A stretch of DNA of 64,000 nucleotides from the NCBI GenBank assembly GCA_026874595.1, contig CM049309.1, positions 70,848,926 to 70,912,925 on the forward strand. The letters are read 5' to 3'. Position 1 is the first letter of the stretch. Every line of letters starts with the position of its first letter. The stretch comes from Sipunculus nudus (Eukaryota > Annelida > Sipuncula > Golfingiida > Sipunculidae). Below the pieces are notes generated by a model that ran no database searches, was not told the DNA's origin, and saw only the letters and a program-made list of their open reading frames with translations. A program made the position numbers and the translations under genes. Below, piece by piece: positions 53,498-63,891 of this stretch.

Positions 53498-53777
53498 TTT
53501 ATATCAAGCAGATTTTAAAAAAAAGAATAATAGTCGCATTATTAGTATTATTAATAGTGAAATTTGTCTATTAGAAAGCGTGTATTGGCACCGTTTGATA
53601 TACATGATCTTGACGAAGCCTTGAGGGCAGCGATGATCAGCGAAATACACTGCAAAGCGGTGAACAGAAGGCTGGTTAGGGAAATATGTTTCCGGCTAAA
53701 AGCGGAGGAAGAGCAGGCATTCACGGAGCATTTTCACGAAAAATGGACGTCGGACGTCCGTCGAACTTCACAGTCGT
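53498..53777. repeat. Unique outer terminal inverted repeat, right
   Basis: Inverse complement of 13719-14002, ending in CACAGTCGT at the element boundary. Near identity with the left end over the outer 214 bp implies recent insertion or gene conversion between the ends. Confidence 0.9.
53564..53777 (+). pseudogene. Outward-facing 71-codon open frame in the right TIR
   Basis: Same frame as in the left TIR, with Ile in place of one Arg. It opens with TTG at 53564, just after an in-frame TGA at 53558-53560, and remains open to the element end, reading 13 codons into the flank before stopping at 53818. The product is not recognised. The absence of an ATG near the start and its confinement to the TIR argue for an exon fragment rather than a complete gene. 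Confidence 0.45.
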
Positions 53778-53786
53778 GTTTCAGCC
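53778..53786 (+). repeat. 9-bp target-site duplication, right copy
   Basis: GTTTCAGCC, identical to 13710-13718, directly abutting the right terminus. Confidence 0.88.
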
Positions 53787-54081
53787 AGGCAGAAGTTTCC
53801 CGAATACCAGAAAAGTGATTTGCTCCTCCATGATTAAAGTTGTCAGGGCAACTGACTCTTTTGATCTCCCTGGTGACATCATGTTAGCGTCGAATGGCCT
53901 TTCGGGAAATTGATTTGAGTACGTTGGGCCTGGCCGCCAAAACATTCACTGCCGACAATTTGGTGGCGGTATTGTACGTCTCAAAGGGCAGATTGTAATT
54001 TATCATGACTATGTGGAATTCAGCTATTGACAGTATGAATATATTCACAGAGGTGAATTATATCTGCCATCGTTGTACATG
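53787..54081. other. Host DNA between two TIR elements
   Basis: About 300 bp separating the 40-kb element from the 4.5-kb element. No supported gene. It should be contiguous with the sequence left of 13710 in an allele lacking the giant element. Confidence 0.5.
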
Positions 54082-54088
54082 CTATATG
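54082..54088 (+). repeat. 7-bp target-site duplication, left copy
   Basis: CTATATG immediately before the left TIR, matching 58622-58628. An alternative reading is a 5-bp TATAT duplication with each end extended by one G/C base. Confidence 0.8.
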
Positions 54089-54252
54089 CACAGGCGCTTG
54101 AATCCCTATTTGTAATAAAGTCTTCATATCCCCAGTGTTCTTAAAAATACTACGAAAGAATCAGTTAAAAAAAAACAATTAAAAAAACGGTCATACCATA
54201 CTATCTATTATATTATGACTCAAGGTAGGTAACTCGGCAAAAACCCTTTCGA
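54089..54252. repeat. Terminal inverted repeat, left, of the 4.5-kb element
   Basis: Runs from CACAGGCGC to 'accctttcga' and is the inverse complement of 58457-58621. Identity stops abruptly after 'ctttcga'. Confidence 0.93.
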
Positions 54253-54254
54253 CG

Positions 54255-54565
54255 GCGGCCATTCCAGATAAATTGCCTGATCCCGCACCGAATATTTTTC
54301 CTCCCTGTGATTGGTCTAGGGAGACTTGCGTTCAGAGGTGTCACGTTTACCAGTTGTTTACATAACAAACCGGTCCACGTGTGCCTTCGCGATCAGCTGA
54401 TCGTTCGTTCCGCTTCGTTTCCTTGCGGTTGAATCAATTTCTTTGATATTATAAAAGAAGAAGAGAATTGCAAACATCCCTTCAAAGAATACCGGACTTT
54501 TGCAAGAAGAAATGTAGATTCATCACTGCTGTCAGATGTCTGCCATTGAATAAGGTAGATCGCAG
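54255..54565 (+). promoter_or_regulatory. Promoter-like / 5' untranslated segment
   Basis: GC-richer than its surroundings, with an inverted CCAAT box (GATTGG at 54308-54313) and several CpGs. It ends in a strong splice donor context, CGCAG|GTAAGT, at 54565/54566. It looks like the promoter and first non-coding exon of a gene whose next exon starts at 54617. The implied 51-bp intron would be very short, so the true splicing may differ. Confidence 0.4.
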
Positions 54566-54616
54566 GTAAGTTTTATGAAACTTTATTTTTCATAACACCA
54601 TGTGTTGTGATGCAAG

Positions 54617-54730
54617 ATGGAGCTGAAGCTCAACGATGAGCAGAGGGGGGTGGCTGAAGCCTGTTATTCAGGGCACAGCCTGATTGTCACAGGCCAGTGT
54701 GGCACAGGAAAGACTGTTCTGTTAATGTCT
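54617..54730 (+). CDS. P-loop exon resembling PIF1-type helicase N-terminus (fragment)
   Basis: An ATG at 54617, directly after a possible acceptor (tgcaag), opens 38 codons that end at a plausible donor (TCT|GTAAAC). The peptide begins MELKLNDEQRGVAEAC and contains GQCGTGKT, a Walker A ATP-binding motif (GxxxxGKT), at residues 27-34, preceded by SLIVT. A layout of L..EQ...A, a short spacer, a beta strand and G.xGTGK[ST] is that of PIF1/RecD-like superfamily 1 helicases (family knowledge); the specific assignment is inference from 38 residues. No later helicase motifs (Walker B, motifs III-VI) were found to the right within the element, so this is a first-exon fragment or its downstream exons lie elsewhere. 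Confidence 0.5.
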
Positions 54731-56754
54731 GTAAACTTTCCATTTAAATATGTGAGCAATTCCAAAAATATAGCATTATCTTAGGGTGGATTATGTGTGG
54801 GCTTATGTACAGGGCTTATCAGTACCATTTGTATGTTGTAAATGTAAATCAACTTTAAAAGTGATTAAGGCCGAGTCAAGGGGCTGAAGTGCTACCATGG
54901 CATACATAGTGCCCTTAGCTTGGAATGTCCCAGACAGAAAACCTAAGGGCTTGTTATCAAATGACTGCCTGCTCACAAATGGCAGAATGGGCAGTGAAAG
55001 AGGAGGCTCTGTTTGCACAGTTTGATTTACAGTGTGATTACCCATGAGTCTGAGAATAAATGATAAAGCATGTGATAAAATAACATGTTGTGTTCGGCTT
55101 GATTATTACACACCATGTGAAAGGACTATTATGAAGTAAGTTATAAGCATGTCTAGTTTTGGAAGAGCTCCATAGTGTTTTCATTCATTAAATGCTTTCA
55201 TTACATATGTAAAGTACAAGTAGTATGAATAATTATGCATAATTTGAATAAATGATGTGAATATACAGCTGCAGTGTTCAAGTTTCCTTTTCTGCAAAGA
55301 AAACAATCAGTGGAAATCTTTAGAAATTGATAACCTGTGTAAGGTACAAGTATTTACATGGAACATTAAATGTGACAATGTTATACCTAATAAGTTTTAA
55401 TTTAAGAAATATATAAAGGCTTCAGTGTGGAGGCTTCAGTGCTCCAGACTACTCAGATTACTTAACTGCTCTGTAAACAGTTTCTAGAAGCCATTTTGCC
55501 CTGGGACCTCTGTCCTTCTGTCCAGCTGGCTGTTAGCAGGGCATAGATCATAACTGTTGGACCTAAAAACCAGTACTTAACATCCAGGGAGGTCCTAGGA
55601 TTGCTGAAGAGAAACAACAAAATTTCACTGTGACAGGTTTAGGTTTTTGCCAAGTTGCAGGAATTTGAACTTTGTCATTTGGCCAAGTAAACACACTAAC
55701 ATAACAATAACAGAAATGACAGGAGCTACCATCACTAAGTTTGATGTAAATGTTGGTCACATGACCCATATTTGCAATTGTGGTTTTTGTGGCACATTGA
55801 CCTGTTTTTTATGGGCAAAAAAACTCATAATTTTAGCCGCTTTCAGCTTAAAAAATGTTTTATGTTAAAACCCTAATGCTGAATGGTTTAATTTTTCATG
55901 AGAATTATCCTAGGGTGGGGTTCTATCAGTTGTATAAGAATGGATTGGGTTAATTGATTTTGGTAGAGTCACAGGAAGCTGAAGTTGGTCTTGTGGCCAT
56001 AAGTAAGCCAATTCACACTGAGTGCTGCAAAAGATGTTGTTTAAACATATGTAACACTGGATGAACATTATTCCTAAGTTGCCTTTGTTTGAGTTTACTA
56101 AAATTATTTTATATCATTATTGTACCTTTAACAATGAAAGGATTGTGAGATACTTTGTTTTACAAAGCTAGTACATTTATTGTGTTAACAAACCAAGCTC
56201 TTTGGGTATATAAGCAAAGCTGTACAGGTGACATAAATAATTGGTGCCCATATCCAGCTTACATGTAAGATATATCTGTATTCTGATTTTATTTTTAATA
56301 GGCATCTGTTATTATTCTAAACATTTGATAAAAAATCTTATGAATATGCAGCTTAAAAAAAGCATTGTAGCCAAATTAAGTCCTCAGTATGTATGATCAA
56401 ATAAGGCAATATGGCAAAGTTTCATTCTGGATCTGTTTATAGCTTTGGCAGACTGCCATCTGTAACATATTATTCAACAGGTCTAGAGTTTACTCTGTAC
56501 AGCAAGGTACAGGTCAAGAGTTCATTCAGTGCTGTAGTGTCATCTTTGATGGCTTTCTCATAAACAAGACTGGTATCGCCACCTACATTGATTTTAGCAT
56601 AGTGTATGTACCTACTTATTTCTCAGACTGGATTTTATTTATCAGCCTGAAACTGTGCATATCTATACATAACTAATATACAAGAATAGTGGCACCACTT
56701 AGAAAAATTTTTGCTCAGAGTATGTGCCTGCTTATTTCACAGGAGGGATTTGAT
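54731..56754. other. Interior of the 4.5-kb element, no gene
   Basis: AT-rich. A segment near 55528-55590 ('ctgttagcagggcat' ... 'ttggaccta') distantly resembles the 337-bp repeat at the left end of the window ('ctgttaacagggcac' ... 'ctggaccta'). Near 56590-56760 a 'tatgt(a/g)cct(a/g)cttattt' phrase occurs twice about 120 bp apart. Short ORFs on both strands have no support. Confidence 0.5.
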
Positions 56755-57352
56755 ATATCACCCTGAATTAATGTAAATAATTCAGTAAATTTTAATTCAT
56801 TATGGTAGGTTGACATATATATTACATGTTTTGTAAGCAGAACAAATTCTATGTTCCAAGTCAATATAATTAATCTGTTTTATTTAATTATATTTGTAAT
56901 TAATGCTGTGATGAGAATCAGGTTTTGATAGCATGTGTTTCATCCCAATTTAGTCAGCCTGAAATCATTAAAATTATCAGTAAAGATTAATTCATTATGG
57001 TAGGTTGACAAATATATATACCATGTTTTGTATTGCAGAACAGATTCCATGTTCCAAGTCAATATAATTAATCAGTATTATTAAATTATATTTGTCATTA
57101 ATGTTGTGATGAGAATCAGGTTTTGATTGCATGTGTGTTCCATCCCAATTTTTTCAGCCTGAAACTGTTGAATCATGCCAGTAAAGTGTAATTCATTATG
57201 GTAGTTTGACAAGTATATTCCATGTTGTGTATTGTTGAACAGAATCTATGTTCAAAGTCAATATAATTTATCAGTATTGTTTAATTATATTTGTAATTAA
57301 TGTTGTGATGAGGATCAGGTTTTGATAGCATGCGTGTTCCATCCAAGTTTAG
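56755..57352 (+). repeat. ~198-bp tandem repeat, three copies
   Basis: The phrase 'taattcattatggtag' begins near 56793, 56988 and 57189 (spacings ~195 and ~201). Each unit also contains 'agtcaatataatt', 'ttaatg(c/t)tgtgatgag' and 'atcaggttttgat'. The copies are moderately diverged (older than the flanking TIR pair would suggest), so the tandem structure predates this insertion. Confidence 0.85.
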
Positions 57353-58456
57353 TAGCTGGGTGCTAAATTTTACATTTTATTGTAAGTAAACTTCACTAGC
57401 ACATTTAAATAAATAACACAAGGTGTCATATTAATTTCTCTTAATTATCTCAACTAGAACTAAGTGTTATGGTTTTTATGCATTTGTCCAGACAAATAAT
57501 TTTATCGGTTCAATAAAACCTTCACTGGAAAAAAAGTACTAGTACAGTACTTATTGCTTTTTTAAACCAGTTTAAATTACACTGATTACTCTAATATATA
57601 TGTTTCAAATAAATATATGTGAACTGTGATTTAAACATTGATTTTTTATGATATTCTGCCTTTTTACCACTGTAAGCAACATTGGTAGTCTTTCATGAGG
57701 TGAACCATTTTTTATGTATTCTAATGTAATGTTATCAGTTAGGAACAATATTATTCAAGCACTTGTACAAGTACAATCCTTCCATACGTTATTGAAGAAT
57801 GTGACAGAAAAAATAGCTGTTGGAATAAGTAATGGACATGACAACTGTATATAAGGATTTTTCTCATTAGATATTTACCATGACAATATTTCTGTACCAG
57901 CACAAGACATTTCTTCTGAGAATATTTCGCCTAAATCGACCTTTTTCTTCAAACTGAGTGTGTTCTATCACAGGCGCTTTAAAATAAAACAACGGTTTTT
58001 TGCACCATGTGCCTTTGTTTACGTTTTTGTTTTTAGTCAGATAAATGTTTATATTTCGACTTTGTTGATTATTTTAGCAATAAATCCCTCAAATGTTCAT
58101 CTTAACCCTATATGTGATTTAATTTTTTTATTTGTGCTGTTTGTGTTAAATGTAAACATTTATTTGTACAACATTTTCAACCAATCGCAACATGGGTCAC
58201 GTAAGGTCATACCACTGCGGATCACTTACCTGTCAACCAATGCCGCTTCCCCCACCGTTTGGAATGGACGACGTCGAAATTCAGACATCACTGCAAAACG
58301 TTATCCTGGTAGCTTGTATTGATGGTTGAAAACAATGGATATAGGATGGATTTGATTCTGTAACTCCCGGAGTATTGAACGGTCATATGGATTACGCAGA
58401 AAAAGAAGATAAAGCGAGTATAAGCGGGTCGAGACCGTTACTTGCCTTATTATCGC
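57353..58456. other. Interior of the 4.5-kb element, no supported gene
   Basis: The 120-codon ORF at 57960-58322 is mostly hydrophobic residues from AT-rich DNA. It has no recognisable motif; I treat it as chance. Confidence 0.4.
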
Positions 58457-58621
58457 TCGAAAGGGTTTTTGCCGAGTTACCTACCTTGAGTCATAATATA
58501 ATAGATAGTATGGTATGACCGTTTTTTTAATTGTTTTTTTTTTAACTAATTCTTTCGTAGTATTTTTAAGAACACTGGGGATATGAAGACTTTATTACAA
58601 ATAGGGATTCAAGCGCCTGTG
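58457..58621. repeat. Terminal inverted repeat, right, of the 4.5-kb element
   Basis: Inverse complement of 54089-54252, with one substitution and one extra base in an A/T run. Confidence 0.93.
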
Positions 58622-58628
58622 CTATATG
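58622..58628 (+). repeat. 7-bp target-site duplication, right copy
   Basis: CTATATG, matching 54082-54088. Confidence 0.8.
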
Positions 58629-58899
58629 TAACCAGAGAACTGTGACTTGTTGAATTTATTATTATGATGTTGCACATTCAAGTAAGGATAGTATAACCAG
58701 TTGATTGTTTCTTTTATTTGTCGTATATCAATATGCAGTATCTTGTACCTATGTTAGTGTGGGAACGTAGGTTTAGAGAACCCAGGTGTTTTATTTGATG
58801 TTGGTTTCAGTACAGTCGTAATTTCGTGAGAATTGGTTCCTGGCGGTCTTAGTCTAGTCAGTTTTCAGTAATAATAATGTTTACTGTAGACTTTAAAGG

Positions 58900-59710
58900 C
58901 AACGCACCTGCGTATTTGATTTTCCCATACTTGAGCCTCCGGAGGCGTGTCCATTTTAATATTCATGCATTGCACGACAGGCCCCATAATATTGTAAGGC
59001 GTTAGGCCAAGAGAGATCAGGATGTGTGACGTAAGCATCAGTATATATGCTGGAAACGCGAAAGTAAGGGCACAATCTAATATGTCAGCGCACCAGATGG
59101 TGTGGTCTGACAGTTTGTCGGTCCAAAGGGTACGAAGTTGTCTGTGTAATAATCAGCTGAGGGACGATTTTTTGTTGTATTGTATGTCAGAGTCTGCGGG
59201 CGACCAACGTAGTCTCACTACTTGTGAGTTGTGTTAACAGAAGAACTTGTAAGCAGCCGATGTGTATCTGCCGTGGTGAAGCCAAGCAAACAGACCAGGA
59301 CAATTCATACGCTGACCATTGTAAATGGGACCGAATATTTTCGTGTGCACTGACATATTCGGGTACAGATTACTTGAAACTGCCAAGGGGAATATATAGG
59401 GACGGACATTGTCTGAGAGATATGCTACAGATAAGGATGCATTCTTGTCTGTACTTCAAAGGTAGAGACTTTGTCAAGACCGTAATTTGTTTTATGGCAA
59501 AAGGCGCTTGTGCGTCCTGTTTACAGTGGTTTACCGCCTGTACTCGAGGAGAACATACTTAAATCACGTGCACGACGATCATGTGACCAGCGGTTCTGAT
59601 GCCAGACTATCTCTGAGTGTCTGGATTAATCAGGACTTAATGAATTTGTGGAATCATATGGACTCTATGGAATAATGTGCATTGTGCGTGTAACGCCTCT
59701 CAAGAGAATT
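58900..59710 (+). other. GC-richer, possibly transcribed stretch with overlapping ORFs
   Basis: Composition is less AT-rich than its surroundings. Overlapping plus-strand ORFs occur at 59022-59237, 59224-59562 and 59487-59675, one of them Cys-rich, but none matches a family I recognise. The stretch ends with a good splice donor context, 'gagaatt|gtaagt', near 59709. This could be a 5' exon or untranslated leader of a plus-strand gene, a long non-coding RNA or a decayed repeat. Confidence 0.25.
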
Positions 59711-60955
59711 GTAAGTCTTATTTTTTTTATTGTTAATGTTACACAAGTTTTTATCATCTTTTTGGAGTGTGTGCGAGCTTCAGCAGGTTTAGATCACCGG
59801 TTAGAAGAACCTGGAAAGTCCATTCCTTCGGGGGTTAGGGGGCTGGTGGAGGGTGGGAATTGCTGTGACACTATAGAACCTTCCGATAAAATAAATATAG
59901 CAAATTGCAACTTCCGTTCAAATTACATAATCGTTGGCGTATAAAGGCTTACTCTTAGTAATGGCAATCATCTCTTTAACACTTACGTTACACGAATATT
60001 GACAGAAACAAATTTGCATTTCCTGTTCATTGTTCACCTGATTAAATAAATCTGTCCTAACCCGCGACCGACATTTTGTTTCGTTTTTATTTACAAGGCA
60101 CTCCTTTTATATCAGATATTTATAGCAGTGTATCATATCATATTACAAAATCAAACCATCTCTATATAATACAATCCAAGACAAATACAACATTTCCGGT
60201 ATTGAACTGAAAACCAAGACGTCCAAGTTAAAAAAAATTCTTTGAACTCTTTTTCACATTGGGAAGATCAGTTAGCTCTACATTTGTTAGATTTCGATCA
60301 CATTTTCTCTTTTCACTTCCAATAAAATATATCCGATATGCGTTCGATATAAATACCTGAATTTATGCGATACTCAGGCGCTGATCCAGACAAAAAATAT
60401 GTGCTCAGAATACCCTAAAATACAAAATTCACCATACTCTTTGACCCTGTTTGAAAAGGTATTAGGCATTATAAATAAAGGAACTCATTACATTGCGTGC
60501 CCATGATTCAATCGCATACCTGTCACTATTAAATATGCGGTTTACCTATTCATAATTTATCTCAAAAGATAATGATTGAAAATCAGAAGTAACAGTTTTT
60601 TATATCTTGATCGACGCATGCAGCATAAAAAACAACAAAAAATATATGTTACTATATATCTACTCCTATAGATATTTTGTCGAAATAATATATCGAGTTA
60701 CATTTATTTTTTTTAATGTTGGCATGAAAAATGGCGCTGATAAAACAGTTCAGTTAAAACCTAAATAAATATTTATACATATTTATATATTTTATATTTA
60801 ACATCTTCTGATCCTCTCCCATCCCCTCTGGAAAAATACTGGCTCCTCGCCTGAATGTTTCTGTCTTATGTATTTGCATTTCAGAAATAGACATATCCAA
60901 CCAAAATAAATAAGCTCTTAAGTTTTAACCTTGTTTAGTGCAGAGTGGACTTTTC
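59711..60955. other. AT-rich stretch, no feature seen
   Basis: No supported gene or repeat. Confidence 0.4.
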
Positions 60956-60959
60956 AATG

Positions 60960-61025
60960 TCTCACACGTACACATACGATCAGACACACACGATCGCACA
61001 CACACATGACACCCCCCCCCCCCCC
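60960..61025 (+). repeat. Low-complexity CA-rich tract and C14 run
   Basis: CA-rich sequence ('cacacgtacacatac', 'cgcacacacacatgac') ends in 14 consecutive C at 61012-61025. Confidence 0.85.
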
Positions 61026-61650
61026 GAGTATACTTGGCTATGGAGTATACGACATAGGCCAAGGTCAAAAATAAATATCAGGTCCGCCCAAAGGTCAGTT
61101 TTTGAAAATCAGCCGAATTTTAAATATATTGCAAACACGAGTAGAAAATGAAAGGATGAAGAAAAAATTGTAAACTATGGTTATAGACGTAGAAAGTCCA
61201 CCAACAAAAAATGTGACCCGAATATTGATATTTAAACTCATCAATATCTAAAAGCCGCCATGGTTAACATGTCAGGTGCGGACCAGACCGTTTGGACACG
61301 TCCGGTACACAGTTTCTGGCTTGACCGGACCGGACCGGCAACGAATACCACCGTTCATTCTGTAGCCATGACAACATGACACTCAGGCCTTCGGAAATAA
61401 ACTGATAGGGCCTGGAGTCATGATGGCAGTCACAACAGGACGCCCATTCTAAGGGTCGGATCAAAATATTTACTGTCTGGTATTATTTGGCATCACAGGC
61501 TTGTAAAGTCGTATTATATGTGCTTAATATCGAAGAAGAAATGTTGTTACACAAAAATAATTACATTTATTACCTCCTTTCATCACTGTGGCACCGATTC
61601 ACGTGAAGCGGTACTTCTCATTCAAAACTAAATGTGTCATGGCGCGGTCA
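61026..61650. other. No firm feature; GC-rich ACCGG-rich patch
   Basis: The segment 61270-61345 is rich in ACCGG/CCGGT words, including three overlapping in 'accggaccggaccgg'. A minus-strand ORF at 61264-61464 spans it but shows no recognisable motif. It may be a decayed exon or repeat. Confidence 0.3.
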
Positions 61651-62534
61651 TATATGTAAACTTGGAAGTCGGAAGCCGGAAGCCGGAAACCAAGGAATTG
61701 TCTTATAAATAAAGCAGTTTAAAGCATGTACAAAATGCTAACGCTTCAATACCGTTTTGTTTTTCCCCGATAGAATAAGATCTTCATTATCATTCTGTGA
61801 AGAATAATAGTGATCCATTCTTTAATCTGAAAGTTATGGTTGATTTTGTGCTCGAAAGCCATCTCGGAAATCAGTCAGAAGTGCTGGGATGTGATCCAAT
61901 GTGTATAACTCGGAAGTCACAGAGACGCACTGGTTAACTTATGGTCAGTTAAGAGCCACAGCCCAAATGCAGTTACATTATAATTATAGTTGCATGCATA
62001 TATTAAAATTTTTTATGCATGATTCTGTGTATAATATTTTTATTTGTAAATTTAATATATATAATACATATGTGTGGGTGTATTTTCACGTAATATATTT
62101 CGCCCCATCTAGAGCTATGATTTTGTTAAAGATATTTATATTTACATGAGGAATGTATGGGAAGGGATTAATTTTTAAAATATGCAATGTAAAGAGGACA
62201 TTTTGAGGCACCTTAAACAAATGATTATGAGGATTTTCTGTTTTCTGCAACTATTCTCCTACATGTTTTTGAACAATATATTCAAACTTAAGGTTGTTGG
62301 GCTTTAATATTTATATTTCTATAAAATTACGGTATAAACTGTAAAGTCCAAATATTCAAAAGTTCGTAAAATGTTAATGTCAATGATGAAATGCGCGTTT
62401 ATACATTTATAACTTGCAAAATGTCACTATTTAAAGGTAGTACTCATTGTAAAATAATTGATATGTTTAAGTCTTATGACAATCTTTGCATTTTACCGAC
62501 TTTTGTGATCTGTGAGTGCCCAGGCGCACAGTGC

Positions 62535-62640
62535 GTGAGTCTGAGTATCAGCCGAGGAGGCGTGAGATTTTTCACGGTCGATCCCACCCCGAGCTGAGCT
62601 CTGTGGGGAGACCGTGCATGACTCGCACGGTAATGCGATG
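62535..62640 (+). mobile_element. Decayed fragment of the window's SINE family
   Basis: 'tcagccgag', then 'gtgagatttttcacggtcga', then 'tggggagac' match in order the body of the SINE at 12184-12584, just downstream of its B box, but in plus orientation and with many changes. The tRNA-like head is unrecognisable and the 3' part is missing; the match ends near a G14 run (62640-62653). Confidence 0.65.
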
Positions 62641-62653
62641 GGGGGGGGGGGGG
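62640..62653 (+). repeat. G14 homopolymer
   Basis: Fourteen uninterrupted G immediately after the SINE remnant. Confidence 0.95.
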
Positions 62654-63719
62654 ATTCCTCAATATACTAGTATATATTTATATGCTCTCAAAGTGGAGTA
62701 AATCACCAACTTATGAATTTGAAAGTCAAAAATATAATAATGAAATTGCTGGGGAATAAAAAAGTAATCTGAAAAAGAAATGAAAATTGATTACGAATTT
62801 ATTGAAAAAGAACTCGATAAAATGAGAGATATTACGCCTAAATGGGCTTGCGCCCTCTATGGATGCACCACTGAATAATAAATATGGTATAATAAACCCT
62901 AATACGGCATTAAAAATAGTTATAAATTACGATGTCATTCAAAATAAAAACAGTAATATATTTCCCATACATTGAACAAATATGAAAATTCAATATATTT
63001 TGATCTTTATAAAAATCCATGCATCTGAATATTCCGTGTATACTCACTATTTTTATTTGATCCTTATATTTTTATCCTCAGAAAACAAAATTAACCGGAC
63101 TATAGTCGGAATTCTCGATACAGTATAGTACCGTGCGCTTTCGGACATCCTTCTCTCTGAACTTAATAGTTGCTGGTATCAGGTTCTATAATTAAACAGA
63201 ATTTTTTATATCTATAACATTTGCTCTGTAACAATTTATTTTTAAACATTTACTGACCTTTTTCCCCCAACATAAAATACGGTAACAGCGTAAAATATTG
63301 ATGAGTTAATATAATCTTGTTTTACAAAATTAAATAAAATATCAATATAATATATTATAAAAAAAACAGCATCATGAATGTTAAAAAACAGATTGAGTTT
63401 ATGAAAAATATGTCATATTGAAATAATTGAAAATGCTTGACACGTTTGCTGACGATATGATGACCAGTGCATTAGCCATTACTGGCTTCCGAGTTTTACA
63501 CATCTGGACCATAACCGGGCATTTCCGAGTCTATAACTTGGGATGGATAACTTTGATTTTTGCATTATGCTAAAAAAACCTAATTCTATCAATAAAAATA
63601 AAATGGTACTTTCCATTAATGTAGTAGCATTTTAATTATGCTTCGATCATTGCTTTATTTTAAAAAATCCTTGCTTCCGACTTCGGACTTCCGAGTTTTA
63701 CACATAGCCGTTTGGGAAT

Positions 63720-63887
63720 CCCCTACCGGAAGTTATGGTTCTCCCGCTAACAGACGTGGAGACGAGTTTTTCTAGTAAAACCAGTCTCGTTATTAAAAAC
63801 TGCTGCACGAATACACGTAAGTCAACCGTTGATGTAATAATTATTATTTTCCCCAACAGAATAACATCACTTTTTGTCTTAACTCAG
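63720..63887 (+). promoter_or_regulatory. Likely promoter, 5' UTR and short intron of the right-edge gene
   Basis: An ETS-type site, CCGGAAGT, lies at 63726-63733. Downstream is a donor-like 'acac|gtaagt' at 63816/63817. Two acceptor candidates follow: 'ttttccccaacag' ending at 63859 and 'tttttgtcttaactcag' ending at 63887, just before the first ATG. Introns of 43 or 71 bp would be short, so the splice model is tentative. Confidence 0.4.
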
Positions 63888-63891
63888 GAAA

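Larger units (their letters stand above)
13719..53777. mobile_element. Giant foldback TIR element (40,059 bp) made of satellite
   Basis: The outer ends are inverted repeats, ACGACTGTGAAGTTCGACGG on the left and its complement on the right, flanked by the 9-bp direct repeat GTTTCAGCC. Each end has ~280 bp of unique sequence; inside is a ~168-bp satellite in plus orientation (14003 to ~38794), then minus (~38795 to 53497). A 9-bp TSD with very long TIRs is typical of Mutator-like elements (established for that superfamily); tandem repeats in the arms recall foldback elements. Class assignment is inference because no transposase is visible. The element is asymmetric (24.8-kb and 14.7-kb satellite arms). 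An assembly artefact is possible for the internal length, but not an easy explanation for the matched ends and TSD. Confidence 0.85.
54089..58621. mobile_element. Young 4,533-bp TIR element carrying a gene fragment
   Basis: Terminal inverted repeats of ~165 bp start CACAGGCGCTTGAATCCC and are flanked by the 7-bp repeat CTATATG. By eye the two TIRs differ by one substitution and one base in an A run, about 99% identity, so insertion was recent. Inside are a promoter-like segment (54255-54565), one exon with a P-loop (54617-54730), AT-rich DNA and a ~198-bp tandem repeat. No transposase frame is seen, so it is probably non-autonomous. Superfamily is uncertain: the 7-bp duplication could suit P-like or Dada-type elements, and CACAGG ends superficially resemble Transib ends, whose duplication is 5 bp. 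Confidence 0.88.
61651..63706. mobile_element. Probable TIR element (~2 kb), decayed
   Basis: The left end 'tatgtaaacttggaagtc' (61653 onward) followed by GGAAG-rich sequence to 61695 is an imperfect inverse complement of 63669-63704, which ends 'cttccgagttttacaca'. TA lies outside both ends (61651-61652, 63705-63706). A second, nested inverted pair occurs at 61899-61917 ('tgtgtataactcggaag') and 63486-63503. Subterminal repeats of one motif in opposite orientation support a TIR element, but the arms are diverged. The interior is AT-rich with no transposase and contains a SINE remnant. Confidence 0.4.

Noticed and set aside
13719..53777. Assembly artefact as the sole explanation of the inverted repeat
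   Set aside because: The arms differ in length, variants and duplications, and a perfect direct repeat flanks the ends. An artefactual fold would give identical arms without a TSD. Internal copy number may still be wrong.
54803..55045. 80-codon minus-strand ORF in the 4.5-kb element
   Set aside because: No recognisable domain and no supporting splice structure; probably chance in a slightly GC-richer patch.
57960..58322. 120-codon ORF near the right TIR of the 4.5-kb element as a possible transposase remnant
   Set aside because: The translation is hydrophobic low-complexity sequence from AT-rich DNA, with no catalytic motif visible.
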